64,000 bases of DNA from Trichostrongylus colubriformis (lineage: Eukaryota; Nematoda; Chromadorea; Rhabditida; Trichostrongylidae): assembly GCA_963978905.1 (NCBI GenBank), contig OZ022258.1, forward strand, positions 57,148,591 through 57,212,590, given 5' to 3'. Made by a program: the position numbers and the translations under genes. Positions within the stretch are counted from its first letter, which is position 1, and every line of letters begins with the position of its first letter. Shown here piece after piece: positions 11,401 to 26,400 of the stretch. The notes beneath the pieces were generated by a model. That model was not told the origin of the DNA. It saw only the letters and a list, made by a program, of their open reading frames with translations, and did not search any database.

Positions 11401-14400
11401 CTGGAATATTGTGTCATTTACTATGTAAATTTAGAAAAGAAAAGTAATATATCTAATAGACCATCCTACCATCATGCCATTTTCCAGTGAAGTAGCTCAA
11501 CTCATAACCTTCGGTAGCCATATTGTGATCGGTCTTCATGAAAATCTGAACGTACAGTGAGATTCAAAAGCAAAAATACCATAACATAACATTTTACACC
11601 GTTTATAGTCTTTTAATTGGCCGAAACTGTTAGGAGAGGACAACTCTGATGCTTGACTCAAAGCCCATCTACTTTGAAGGCAAAAAAGAGTGTCAAGATG
11701 GAAATGGGCTTCAATGTATCGATGAGTAAAGAAGTACACGCTAGGATGCACCATTCGCGAAAGAGCAGCGATTGCACCATCGTGCGAGTTACTGCAGCAC
11801 TAGAATTCGAATGATGAGCTACTACACCATGGTACATGTGGTGTCCTTCGATTTTTAGGCAGGGACCGCGCCCGTACCATTTCGCTTTTACGGAAAACCA
11901 CTGGTGAGCACTTAGTGGGACCGCCAGGGTGAAGAGAAAATGAGAACAGTAACATCGTGTTCATACTTTGCGGTGCCAGCGGCAGGGCGTGGCTGCGTGT
12001 CCCTGCGTCTTCCCCATGTAACTCTGCCTCGCTTCTTGGGAATGCAGTCACGCCCTGCCGGCGCAGAGTATGAACCGGTCTTAAGACATATATTCTGTAA
12101 GCGAACGTTCCCCAGAAGAAATGACCTGTGGCGAAACTCACACTGAAAATAATTTGCCTTTCAAGGTCTTTATCGCGATCCCGCAGCGTTACCCGTCGCG
12201 CTACCTCGCATCCGCTGACCAAGCTGCTGCGAGGATGGGCAACGTGTCGTGGTTCTGTGAGTAGAAAAAGAAAAGGGTGTCCACATAGACACGGGGACAG
12301 GCATCATTCCAGAAAGTGACGGTGGTTCAGCATTTCAGTGGGTATGTGTGTGTTCTGTCCACTTAGCTGAGGCTATATGTCTTTGTGAAAGAGCGGCCCG
12401 ACGTGCGAGAGGGGTGTAGGCCAGGACACTCGAAATTGCACAGCCCGATAAATGCCCTGCGCTTCCGTTGTGAGCTGATTGCCCGCAACGGTAAGCGGCT
12501 ATCCCGAGCTCCGGCGATTTAGTCCCAGCTTCAGTGTCCAGGCTCTGAGACTATACAATGCAACCTCTTTACAATCTGGACGATTTGATTACTGATTTTC
12601 GATTATTGATTATTGATTTGATGTTAGAGAAATGACTACCTCAACATTATTGCCCCATGAGAAGTAAGTTGACGGAAGACCACGTCCACATATTGGCCCA
12701 GTTGAATTTCTACCAGGCTCTTTAATCTAGAAAATATTTCATTCTATAGAGATCCTCGAAAGAGTGACAACTTCACTGAGTAATGCAAGTTCAGAAGCAC
12801 CTGAAGGAAATCAAAGTCGCAGCTTTTTCTGTAAAATCGTCGACGCCAGTTATATATAGCGATACGAGACGCGTTAGCACGATGGAATGTGATTCGACCG
12901 CGTTCAAAATCGAAATTTCTGTAAGAACAGGAGAATTGAGGCTTCGGAGCAGTATCGTCACGGTTCTGCAATCGTTGCAATGAAATTACCGGAACACCAG
13001 CTGAATCCGTTTTCTTTCTGGCGCCTGGATGTTTGTCGTACATGTTGCATTGTGGTCATATGGATTCGGGAAGTTTGGGCTTGTTAGTCGGCCCGAAGGA
13101 ACTTGCTGAGTATTTATTGTACGATTGCAACCTGGAACAGACAACAATGGAGCAGCTCCGATAATTACTTTGGAAAAAGTAATTGAGCCAGTTCCGGTAG
13201 ACTAACAATCCCTACTATGCAACTCAAAGACAGTGATAGGGGTAATGTGGGTAATGAGAACTCCTAAACTGGTCACGCTTATAAAGCCAGAGTTCTAAAA
13301 AGATTATATGTGGCGAAATTTCCGATGAGAGAGAGTCCCGGGCTATGAGAACTGCCTTCTCCAACAGCTGCTACTCGTTTTATGCAAGCCCGCCCCTTTC
13401 TTTGGCCCAACCCGCCCTTTTTGGGTATGAACGGAGGGAGGAGGGCTTTACCTCTCGAGTTGCTTTCATTCCGTTTTTCCTCTCTTTCGTACTATTAAGC
13501 ACTCGTACTTCATATTTGATGGTCTTTCCATATTCGGCCCGAATTACCCCTACCACTGCCTTTAAAGCGCTTCATCTACCTAACTGCACGTCCTTCCGTC
13601 CTTTAATCTGTAACGAAATTAGATATAACACTCAGAACCACCTACGGTTGTCGGGTCAAATTAGAGGTGGGTAGGGCATGGGACAATTAGGAAACGCATA
13701 CACTAACCACCATGCTCCACCCAATGTGTGCGGGGCTTGCGCGTAAATATTCGGACTTCAGGTTGAAAATTGTTAGTCGGATTTCAAAATGGCACAACTA
13801 AGGGGAAACGATGGGTTAAGATCAGCGATGAGTTTCTGTAGGACATGAAAAGAGACATGCTAACAATGGGAGGAGCGCGTAATGAACCAAGTGAAGCTCA
13901 CTGCAAAAATGCAATTTTTTAAAAAAGGATTAGAAACAGGCTCAGTAGTGGCTAGGGCTATGCAGAAACATGAATTTTCGGAGTTTTTTTGGCGGTGGGT
14001 GATTTAAGAAGCGAAATCGTAACGTGGCTCCGAAAGAGGCTGGAGACGGGAAAAAAAGATGAGGGAGAAGAGACAAGGTGGGCGAAGCCAAAATCGAAAA
14101 TGAGTGGCGCGATGAGTGAGTGACGTGAGTTAGTGTTTGAACTGGGAAATTCCTACCATATGTGAGGAGGGAGTCACACTTATTGGACCATACCAATAGG
14201 TGAACACAGAAGCTTAGGGCAAATTTTGAAGGCTGAGAGTATCAACGAAATCTTTCGAGATTAGCGCTTATTGTGTGCGCCGAAAATAGGCAAAGAACCA
14301 CTTCGACCAGTGAGTGGTGCTACAGAGGTGAAAATTCCATGGAGCCCTATCGATCGAAAATATGGTATTGTGTGGAAGAAAGGAAATAGGTAATGGACCA

Positions 14401-17400
14401 CAGCGAACATATAATGCTTGAAGAAATCGCCCTCAGCAGAATGAGTCTCTTTTTTACCCATATATTTGAATTGTATTGAAACAAAAGCCACATGCAAAGT
14501 TTAACGCGAAAAAGTGAAAATCCTGCAAAGATACAGCTCTCCAAATTCTTGGCCGGGCGGGCGGGGCTTCCGAGTACCCGTCCCGTCGTCCGCCGCGGTT
14601 GGGATTGGAGAGTGGGACTGTTTACATAATTTTCTGTTCCTGCGTCTTCGACCTCGGCGGACGACAGGGTGGGCACCTGCTCTGAGGTTCCGCTCACTCG
14701 GCCGAGACTTTGTGGTGCTGTATCTTAGCCGGATTCGCATTTTTTCGTGTGAAACTTGCAAGCGGCCCACGTCAGGCAAATACAACGTACATGTATGGAT
14801 AACATAGAATCTCATTTTTCCGTGGACGATTTCTTCAAACAGTTAAATGCCACAGAACATCGAAGAATGGGTAGTCATCGAGGAATCCGTGAGGAATTTT
14901 CACCTTCCCACTTCCCAGTTTCGCAAAACAAGACCCTATTGGAGCTCCTCAAACAGTGCTTGTATCTGATCCATCTACTCCATTAAATTAGCACGTTCTT
15001 TTACAAGCATCCGCTTCCACGCAATCTACTCTACTGGAGTTGATTCAGAAAATCCCCACAGATTATGAAGTTCATCTGTTGTAGTAAATTCGAGGCTGAA
15101 AGTTTTCTTACTATCAAGCAATCGATAAGACATTGTGAACTGAGCACTGTCGTTGTCGTTGATGATCGCTGAAGTTGTTATCTGTAAAATCGAACCCTGA
15201 TAGTCCGAGTAAGGAAAATACAAGCCAACAAATTTGTGACTTTCAAAAAATAGAATATCAAATTATGATAAAATTTACCTGCACGGCCATGGTGTTCGAC
15301 ATGAATGGAGGGAATGGAGTGTTACCGCACATACGGAAAGTCTTAAAGGAAGGTATAAAGTTTGTATGTTATGTTCAGAAATCTCAAGCAGTGGATGAAT
15401 TGCTCCAAAATTTTGATGGCCTTCAGTGAATGGCCTTTAGTAAATAAATACAACAGAATCGTAGGAGTAACAGAAAAACTCAAATTTCCTTGCACAGTCC
15501 TTTTAACTTTTTGACATCAAAAGTAGCTTGGTATACACCTCCTCTAACGTGAATTACGAAAATCCTCACTTTTCTGTCGCTGCTTTCCCTAGCACACGCT
15601 GGATGTTGGCATTTGGAGATGAGACCAACGTCCCGGACTTCGATGAATGCATCCGAACAGTCACCATCTATCGAGGGGAATTTTAGGGTGCTGAACGAAG
15701 AAATGATGTCATGATGTCATAGGGACGCTGTAATCGCGCAGATTAGATCAGAAGCTACCTGAACTGCAACCATATCGGTGTTTGCGACTTGGACTGGATG
15801 ACCCATTGGCATCGTTGATTCGTTTGACCGTTGTGTTTGTCTGAAAATGAACCACTAATATGTGTAAAGTCAAAACACAGCCTCTACGACGAAATGTGGT
15901 TTGAAAAAATCTTGACAGATGTTACAAGTTCACAGAAAATATGTCCCCCAGTTTTCACTCTCCCACCCTAGGTGAGGTTACTTACGCCGGAAAATCGCCT
16001 GGGGGCGCCACCAGTACGACTTGCGAATCGATTGCCCTTGGGAGCCCGACAGATCGTGGCTGCGTCACCTCTGCGCTTCCACCCATGCCACACTTTCTCG
16101 CTTGAAGGCTGCCACGCTCTGCCACTGGCACTCGCACCCGCCGCGCCGCTCGCCGCGGGCGGCCTCTCGATTTTTCGGGGTGAGTAGCTTCACTCTCTCA
16201 CCCCTAGCGGCGCCTTCGAAAACGGCCACGGAATCGGGCGCAACCGGAACGACCAGATTGTGGAGTCACTCGGGAATTTGAGCTGTCAACTACGCGATTC
16301 TCCCACTCCAAAGCTTGCGTCATATAAGGACTATAGAACTGGAGGCGAAAGCGCACTATGTAACGTAAGTAAAACAGACCTTTGTTCTGTTTGCTTCGAT
16401 AGGTATACGTCTGTGTTTCACTTGTCGCCACCAACCAATCGCCACAGTCAGCTGTAAAAAGCATGATTGTAGTTCCGGAAAACTTCATATGCAAGTTGCA
16501 AAAAGAAACCCACGTTTAATCGATCGATATTTGAGTTCGAAACCGGTTCCTGAGCCGTTCATGTCGCTTTCGAAGTAGAAGTGAGCCACTCTCAAAAGCA
16601 GTGATAGGAGAATTTCGGACGAATAGAAAAATGTAGCGAAGATGAAATTCGAGGTGCTCATTGATGCGACGGTGAAGAGAAACGAAAGGAAATGGTCAGA
16701 GTTGGGAAATAGGACTTCCTTATCAGCGCTGATTCTCGACGAGGACGACCTCGCCGTCAAAAGACGGGTGGTCAGGACGAGTTTTCCACTGGGATCTTGC
16801 CAAGTCGTAAAGACGAAAGGATGATGGAATACTACAGCATCAATTTTCTGGAGTGAGCTCCAAGCTGGAGGTGAGAAAGCCGCCGCGATACCTTCCACCT
16901 CTCACCGTAGCCAATCAGAAATCATCGCCTGGGGGCGGGGTCCGTCATCTACAGGCGTCAGCTGTCAAAGGCACACTACGCGATAATCATGTTAATGGCT
17001 CACGTTCTTGGAGCAAGTAGGTCCTTGGATAACGGATCAGGATGCACTTTTGTTACGGATGCACGGCACACCCATACGGTGTTGTGTCTGCTTGAACACA
17101 ACCGAGCCACGCCCACCCAACCACGTTACACCTAACCTTATACGAACAAATTTCAACGTGACGCTCACGTGAAGAAGGAAACTTGCGATAAGAGACGATA
17201 ATTTGATGAAACAGCCATTCCGATGATGAAAACAGCTTCACAGAAGAAATTGTTCGTCTAAGGCCAGGTGTAATTTGGTTGGGTGGAGGGTGTGGCTCGG
17301 TTATGTTCAAGCAGGCATAACACCGTGATGGTGCACCGTGCAGCCGCAACAAAGATGGAGTTTGTGCAGTTATCTAAAGACCTACTTGCCCTAAGAAAGT

Positions 17401-20400
17401 AAACCACCAATCTGGTTATCGCGTGGTGTGCCTTTAACCGTTAGGCCGTCTCTACAGCTTTCGGGCGCTCTTTTCGACGGGAAATTCGTCATAAATCGGC
17501 TTTGTAGGCTCCTAGTATCCATGTAAGTGGCATCTTTCCAAGATTTGCCAATTACCCCTAATGCTGTCTTTAAATTACACCAAACACTGTGTACAACTCA
17601 GTTCGAGCACCTATTAGGCCGCCACCATATTTCGCGATTTTGCGATTTTGCGGTGCCGGACTCCACAAGCGATGTTGCACCATCGCGAAATCTCAAATTT
17701 GCACACGACAGCGCGACACTGCGTGACCGCGCGACCGCAAAGTAGCAAATTTCCAGAATTTGACGAGCGCCTTACACACCCATAGGAGGCGGACCTGTCC
17801 TCTACTTTTATTTGTAGAAGCGCTCTGGGTCGTGTTACCCCTCCTTATAGGCAAGTGAAGCCCAATCACTAGCCATTCATGGCATTGCTACCTAGCACAA
17901 AACAAATGATTATCGATCGACAGCATTTTTGAGAGCTTCTCATCGTTTTAAGAATTGCTCAAAAGCGGTGGCCGTTGAGGAATCCTTGAGGAAAATTCGG
18001 AAATAGATCAAATTATCAATTATGAGGAATGCGACTCGTCCGTTCCCCCTAAAGGATTCCTCGACCCATGTTTGACCCCTGTCCCGCTCATCTGCTTGCT
18101 AGCGTGGAGTGTGCTTCAGAAACATTATAATTCCGATAAAAAACAGGCAGAAAATTTGATTGTTGAATTTTTCTTGAACAGCTCACTTGTGTGAAGTGTG
18201 GTAAACCAGTGGCAAAGGTGACCGCAACGTGTCTTCACATAGGTCATGCGCTAGCACTGGCGAGAATGATTTGTATCCGTCGTATATCTGAATAGACCAC
18301 TCCTCGAAAAATCTCCCTTTTGATTTACCTAGCAAATTACCGTAATCGCGTCCACGCAGCGTGTACCGGTGCTGGACGTTAGCCCCGGTGGTGCTTCCAG
18401 ATCTTCAGTGTCCAATTTTGTAATTTGCAGCTCCAACATTGTTCGATCGGGTCCGATGATGTTCCAACCACAGTGAAGGTGGTGGATATATTGACCTAGA
18501 CGTAGGAGTATTACAAGTTTCAAAATGAAATCTGCAGTAATGAGGGGGATTTCTAACCATTCTCATCAAGAGGTGGCTTGAGCGTTTTCCAGTCACCATT
18601 GGCCTTCAACGTACCACCACATCCTGCTTTCTCACCTTAAATTAGATCTTCTGGTATAGCTAATTACGGAATCGAAATGAGTATAGGAATTCCACAATTC
18701 CTATTCTCCCTAAAATCACCATACGGTACCCGAACAGAAATACAGAAAGAATCATTTTCATCAATTCTAATGCAGTCAAACAGCAAATCGTTCGAATTCC
18801 CGCCATGTACTATTAAACAGTTGTCGGCGGGTGAGGAGAGCAGTACGGAGTTTCGCGCCCAACGTCGATTTGCTTCCCAGACCGCGTCACCGATCACGTG
18901 ACAGCCGCCTCTTTACTTTACTACCTCGTGGCCCTTCCCACGATAACAGCCCATACGAAACATTGAGGGAGTGGATGTCTGCTGGATTTTCGATTTTTCG
19001 CGTGAAATTTGGTGGTGGTTCTTGATGGGAACAGATACAACGTAAGGGGTTTAGAAAGCTCGAATTTCCGTGGATGATTCGTTTCAGTGTATTTGAGAGA
19101 GAGTTGAATGACAAAAGGCACTTGATTATAGGCGCTACGACTTACATTAACACAGAAGTACGTATTGTTATGCACTCTAACCCTGAAAGATGACGCTTTT
19201 TTATTGTTTGAGACAGAAAAGAAGCTGAGGCGCCAAACGTTTTCGAAAAACTCCTGTAGCAGACATGATGAATCAAAATATCCAGCTGTGAGGAATGACA
19301 CAGGACCTCTAATTGCGATGCTGACGGTGGACGCCCCCCACTGGTGAACACTCTCTGGCGGTAGCTTCGGATTTATTCATGTTTCTAAACCTCATTTTCC
19401 ACCTCCTATATGCTTGTCAGCAGAATTGGCCGAGGATCGAGCTTCATGTCAATGGAACTATAAAAGTACGAATTTCGCAGCTCTCCTAAAAGGTGCGATA
19501 CTACGCACGTTTCATAAAGGCTTGAGAGCTACCATCACGACCCCTCTGTTCAACCTTCTTCCTATAAAGCTGCAAGGAAGGAGCACTTGACCTCCCGGAA
19601 ATAGCCAAAGGTTTAATAAAATGTGCGATCAGCTAATGAGTGTCATACCTAGGGTAGCTATGACAACCATTTTGAATCCGCCACTATTCATTGTTCGATC
19701 ACTGACGAAATGTACCATCAGATTATTAGCTTTTGTGTACAATCGTCCTTGTGGCATTCTGAAGTAGAATCGGCTCAATGGGCTGTCTAAGACTAGAGGT
19801 TCAAAAGTGAAAGGCTTGTGAAATGGCGTAGAACTGATGATATCAGACTATCCTAACTCATAACTCACTTAGCTTTTCCTCCACAAACTTTGCCGAGGCT
19901 GGTGCCATTCACATCGACACCATCAATCAATTCCACGAAATCCATAACACAGTCGCTGGAGTCTTCAATATCCATGTACTCGTACCTGAAAGCCAAAAAT
20001 GATGGACTCCCTTTCATGGTGAGGAGCTGATCGGATTCGGAGAAGTAGCACTGACTTAACGGACAGCACCCGTCCCTCAGGTGCTGTGACATTCCATAAA
20101 CAGTCAAGGTCGTGAGCATAGTCGAGAGGGAAGGCTGGCGATGAGACTGTAGTGAGGTAACCCGACTCCTCAGTCAGTTCAATGTCTCCACCACATTCTG
20201 AAATTTAAAACGGTCAAGCCATGTCCTAAATGATGATCAGCTTACAGTGCTCTGCAGAAAACCACGTGTTCATCAATGATTTTTAGAACATTCACTTACT
20301 TTCAATGGAATAGCTGACTTGGAAGCCTCTTTGTCGCTTCTTTGGTCCATGGATATACGACTGATTGGTGACGAAAGTGAGACCAACGGCACCCTACGAG

Positions 20401-23400
20401 AACAAAAAAATTTGTACTTTGATCAGACAGCGCCATGCACTTCTTTCGCATTCATTTATATTCCTAAAACTAGAAGTAGGCAGAGTGGTGGAGCAATTGA
20501 AGCCAAGCCACGAATTCGGTCCTCATTCACAATCCAGTGCCGCTAGAATCTGGCCTAAGACATAGTTTGAAAAGCAAGCCCCGATGCTTCTTTCCTCTTA
20601 TAGACACCAGATCAAAATTGGGAAAATGCATGATGGGCTGGTTCTGATACCAAAAGAGGGAGCACTGTACGAAATAACGTTTTTCGTTCGCTGCCCTGCG
20701 AGTGTGGACACCACACCCGAACTGGAACAGGTCACGCGAGAAGCGGTGAAGTCAAGATCTGCGTACGCGCTCATGTCATAGCCAATGCAGAACGAGTTAT
20801 ACCGCGCGCGGTGGCCCGATTCGTGTATCCTGTCGCAACACCCCTCCCCCTTACCAACCGAGAATTTATATTCTCGTATGGTATACGAGTTCAATTTCTG
20901 TTCATCGAGACAACTTTGCCTGCAACTGATGGATGCACCCTAATCTTTAGGGATTGTCCCACTAGGCTCCACCCGAACATACTTGATGATCGACTATTGT
21001 ACGCCGAGCACTTCCTGCATATCTATGCAGTCTAGCCCCTTCATGAGGATTTGACGGTATCCTTCGAGTGTCGTTGTCTATACCTTGCTATGAGCCACTC
21101 GGTGGATATCCATTTTTCCAACATCCTATTTCGACAACAAAAAATATTTCTTTCTCCTCACTTCTACTTTGTACTTATACCTTTTTCTCATTCCTCTTGA
21201 AGCTATCTTTTGAACATTAATTATACAACTTGTGCATTGAAACAATAAAATAGGAGTTTATAGTTTATCATTACCTTGATAGATAGCGGTTCCTCGCTCA
21301 TCGCGTCACCACCGCAATACGTGATTAACACACGATTCTCACTGACGTCCCGTACTTCCAAGTAGTCGCTAGGACACGGATAACGTGAATAATCCACTAA
21401 AATTAGGCTCAGTCAATGGTGAAACTTTCTCATTCACCGGCTACGGAAACGATGATACCACTTGTAATTATAAAGTACTACTGAGCTTACTTTTCGAATC
21501 CGACAAATCGAAATCAAGCAGTTTCAAGGCGATGACTGATTTTGCAGCCTCTCCTTCCGGAGCTATAAGGTACTCGCATTGTGCATTCACATTTGGATAA
21601 TATTCTGGATAGTTCGGAGATGAGATTACTCCGTGACTGAGACGGAATACTGCACCGCACTCTGAAATACAGGCAGATATTGGGGAGCATTGGGAAATGT
21701 TGTGCAAAGATCCCACCGGCATTCCATTCAGCTCGAAATCCGGCTGCTGTCGTAGTTCCGTCTGACGTGAAGTTTAGCCTATAAAGCTCACCTTCCATAG
21801 CTTATCGGAGTTTTGGGATTCCTTTCGATTTTTCACTGTCATTTGATTGCACGGCAAGAAAAGGGTACAAAATTTCTACTGGGAATGAAAAGAAAGCAGA
21901 TACAAAATTACGATGAGTTCTTCGGTTTGTAGTTCACAGGACCAGCTACCAATCCATCATGGAAATAACAATCGTCGTATATTTTACAAAAAATCAGGAG
22001 AACGATGATCCTGGGCTGAAGGGGCGCACCGTCTCAGTGTTTCAGGCATTCAAACAGTGAGGTGCCCCCCGTAGCGACCTCTTTTTAGGAACCCACTTGA
22101 TTTGGGTTTACCATGCGATATCCGGCCCTAATCAGAAGTAGGACACTACCGCGAGCAGTCGCTTCGAGTACTGAACGGTAAAGCCACGATATACCGGATT
22201 AGTGGACTTACCTCCTTGGAGCATAGGATTCTAAGTGGTTATCCGGGATGCACTATTTTTACAAATCCATGGTGCGTCACAGCGGCTTTGCACTAGCTCG
22301 AACCCATTCTGACCACACCCACCTGGGCTTCCTTATTGGTCAGTTGTGCTAAAAGAGTGTGGCAAGAGGTAGTCCCGACGGATGTAGCGCCAGGGCGACG
22401 CGTAGAGGGTGGATCCGAGATGGTTACAAAATGGTTCTATGCCCCAAGGAGGAAAGCCGACCAATCTAGATAAGCTCAAGAGATTTGAGCTTCTATACAT
22501 ACAGTAATCTGATCCATCGATGAGAATTTTATGGTTTCAGCCAACGCGAGGCGGCACGCTGAATACGCAGAGAGAAGGGACGGCGGCGAATCCGGAGGGC
22601 GGCTGCGAGAAGGACCGACAGACAAGCGAGAAGCCCGGCAACCCACCACCAGTGTTATGTTGGATTACTTCTGTATTCTTGTTGCTCTAATAAAACATTA
22701 TCCCTACTGCTGCCCGCTCACCAAAGATCAACCTCGTCTATTACTTTAATTATCGCTGCAAAGTAGCAGCTCCTCAAATACTGCTAAAATGACCTCTGTT
22801 TTCGATAAGACCAAAGGGTCATTGAAAGTCATTCTCCCAAGGTATGAAAAATATGAGCGGAGGGATGAGAGTGAGGAGTTTGCGAACGAATTTCATTACC
22901 TGATTCGATTGCTTTCCGATCTGAACGCTTTGGGTAGAGTGATACCACAAAGTGGATCGTGCGCTTCTTCGTCTTCGAACAAGAAGAAGTAGTCGCCAAT
23001 CGGCGCAATAGCTCTCGAGGAATGCTCTTGGGATATCTATGAATGATGACTGAATTATTATTTTGGAGTAGCAAAATTTTTGGTTACTTTTATCTATACG
23101 TATTCTTCCATGACAGTTGTGTATGCATGATTGCGCAACGAGTAGGACCATAAAAATTTCACAGAAATTGTTGTGCTATTTATAATGTGGCATGGGAACA
23201 TGTGAGCATTATTTGCTGATGTAAGGCGAATGGAAATGTTGGGTAATTTGACCCTTTTATGCTCAATACTTCTAGGTTTGACTCAAGAACAATCACAGCT
23301 TTTTGTGGAATACGTCAATGAAGCGAGAAGTATGCATCCTTAGGTCAGATTACGCACCACGGGTCGTCACTCGCCTCCTACAGTAACCCTGACGTCAATT

Positions 23401-26400
23401 TTAATGTTTTTGACAGTGAATATTCGTCTCGTGCGGAGAAACGCAACGTTTCAAGGATGTCGAAGCTCCTTCCCTTCCTAGGCTTAGGCTTAGAAATATT
23501 TTACATAATTGACGTCAGGGTTACTGTGGGAAGCGAGAGAGCGACCTGAATTTTCGTTCCTGTGTAATTCCTCGTTTCAGAGGTAGGATATGGTAATTAA
23601 TAAACTTTGCGTCACAACTGGATATAGTACCCCTAACTCGCATATATCGTATCGCATGTCGCTCGTCGCGGTGCTAAATCCTTACGCAACGGCACACACC
23701 TAGGGCGAGTGGTTTTCGTGCTACTGTTTTCCTCATCAAAATCTTTCCATGATTTTCAAAATTCTCAAAAATGCCCTTGCCTGGATTTAGGTGGTGGAGC
23801 TTGTGAGGCTGATGATGGTACTGATTCAATGAACGTACCGTGAGCGAATCTTTAACGCAGTTTTCTGAGGGTGCAATGTCGAAGTGAGTGAACTGGAGAT
23901 GGATGTGATAGCCAAGAGGTACCTGTAAGATCCGCATTATGATCGTACCTTTGGGCACCAAATTGGCTACAACACCTGGATGTCCCACAAGCATTCCTCA
24001 TCGTTACCGTAATCCTTTGGCCAATTGGGCGAATGTACGACACCAGTCATCGCATGTGTAGTAAAGCCACATTCTGTAATATAAGAAAGTATAGATTGAA
24101 AGAAAAGAAGGAACAAATAGATCGCTACACAAAAACTCGTTAATAAAGAAGCCGAAAATTTCGATCCATAACAGCAATCACACGCGATTGCGACGCGTGC
24201 GAGAAAGGTCTCGATTATCTTTTCAAAGTTGAGATTTCGAAATGTTATCAAAATAAATGAACCATTTTGTGGAAATGGAGATTTGAATCATGGCATAATC
24301 CGCGATTTCAATGCCGCAACATGGCCCACTTTTGGTCCACGTACCCAAATTGATAAAAAAATAGAAAAAAAGCATCCTCTGCTTCATGTGACCGAATCGT
24401 TAAAAATCAGAAAAAGGCTTTTCACCAGCTTCATTTTGAAAAGATAACAGAAAATAAAGTTCTGGCACATATCAATCTCGTTTGGATGAGCCGCGCACTC
24501 TAGTTCCATTCAGAATCGAGAGGGAAGGTGAGTACTACGGTCTATACAATGACTTGGTGGGGTCAACCGATGTACAAGAAAGTGCTTTTCTCTTCCCAGA
24601 CAAATCTGGTACCAATTCAAACACCCTGCAGATATGGGAGGTTCGATTGGCCTAGGCGCTGATGGGCACTGATGGGGGGTTTGACCCGCGCACCATAACT
24701 ATAAAAGAGTGGGAGTGCGCGCCACCTCGCCCTACCCTAACCTCTCCCTCATTTACCCGACATGGCAAGAAACGTGAGCAAACGGATTCTGAAAAGTTTG
24801 ATCACAACACAATCTAGATTTGAAAAGTCAAAACAAAATTTTAACAGTCACACCTGCACCATCTGGTCTAAATTCATACTCTATACGCCATCCTCTGTAT
24901 TCGTTCTCATCATCAGTGGTCCAAGTCAGAGTTAGATAGCGTGATCGCGATTTCACCACCTGCAAGAAACATGACAACTCGTCCACTTCTCCAAAAATAC
25001 TAGATACTCGCACACACACCTTGAAGCGTTCTTTGAGCATCTCCTCTTCTGTCTCGTTACCATACCGCTTCTCACGTGAGCAGTAGCGATGGATCACGTC
25101 ATTATCACGCCCTTAAGGAGAATCATTGTGACAATCAATGATATGGTATCTATGTCAATGATATTTATAATGGTCATTATGAACCACTTTTTTGGCCACT
25201 TTTAAACAGTTTTCGACGAAGAGAAGTGCAAATCAGAGTTCTGCATTCAATACTGATTTCCTTCGCACTCAGCGCCTCGGATTCGTTTCACAACCCTCAT
25301 AGCTCCGCCCACGATACCCGCGTGGGCAAAGCTTTGATGGCATGTATCTCTACGTGATTTTGAATTTTTACGCCATATATTCCATGTGACCCGAAGTAAA
25401 CAAATACAAAATAACAAAAGGGGTTCAAGAAACTCAAATTTCCGTTCCAGTTTCCCTTTTTCAGTCACGGTTCAGTGAAGGTGTACCAGCAGGACTCCAC
25501 GCATATCCGTGCTCTGGGGATCGCGAGTGGGACTTTTTGACGTAATTAAGAAGGTTTCCTTGCTCTTCAAGCGTAATACGAATTGAGTGACTAACATTCG
25601 TTCAGTCGAAAGCATCTTCCTATCTGGGCTTCATCAGAATCCACATCCCCTCTGATCAATGACAAAGTCATGTGCAAGCATGATATTGTTTGAGAAAAAT
25701 ATTTCCAGCATTTAGGAAAAGCACTATCATCGTCATGAAATTAAAGAAGGAATGTCATGTGGCCAGCCAGTTGTCCGATGCCGCATGAGATGATCTGAGT
25801 GTGTGGTGTGCATGAAAACGAATATCTCCTTCACTGAAGGAATCGTCCATGGACCCTGATTCTAACTTCTCTCAAAATCACTCTACTAGATACAGTATAT
25901 AAAAAGAAACGCAGAAAGATCAGAGTGAATTCCTTCATTCCAAAGCAGAAATAGACAAGGTGGAAAAGGAGCAACTCGTTTGATTGCCCGCCACAACATT
26001 TGAACAGCCGCCAGCGAATCAAATTTTCGTGCCCAATGTTGGTTTGCTTCTCACTCTCTGTCTCTAACTACGTGAACGACGTCTTGTTGTCTCTCTGGTC
26101 TCTAGCATTTATCCCACTAGGATGCCCCACCTCGTCTTCCGTCACTTAGGAGAGCTCTATCTCATATGGATACTTGTATATGCGCGTGAAAAATTGTATA
26201 CGACCCTTACTAGGCAAATACAACATAAATATTTGGATAGCAGAAGAACCCAAATTTTGGACGGTCTTTTTGAATCATTTCTCCAATCACTCGTTTACTT
26301 TGGCAGTAGTAGAGTATATCTATGCATACCTTCTCCAACAACCAATACATCAGCGTCACAGGCAGGATTGTATTCGATATCCATGTCGGTTATGGTTATC

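Noticed and set aside
12744..13043. Read-through frame covering e55-e56 of CUB 16
   Set aside because: Splicing at 12990 and 12918 gives correct CUB strands and phases; read-through would insert a non-CUB segment.
22540..22740. Possible solo LTR (TGTTATGTTGG start, AATAAAACATT inside)
   Set aside because: No convincing matching end, target duplication or second copy in the window.
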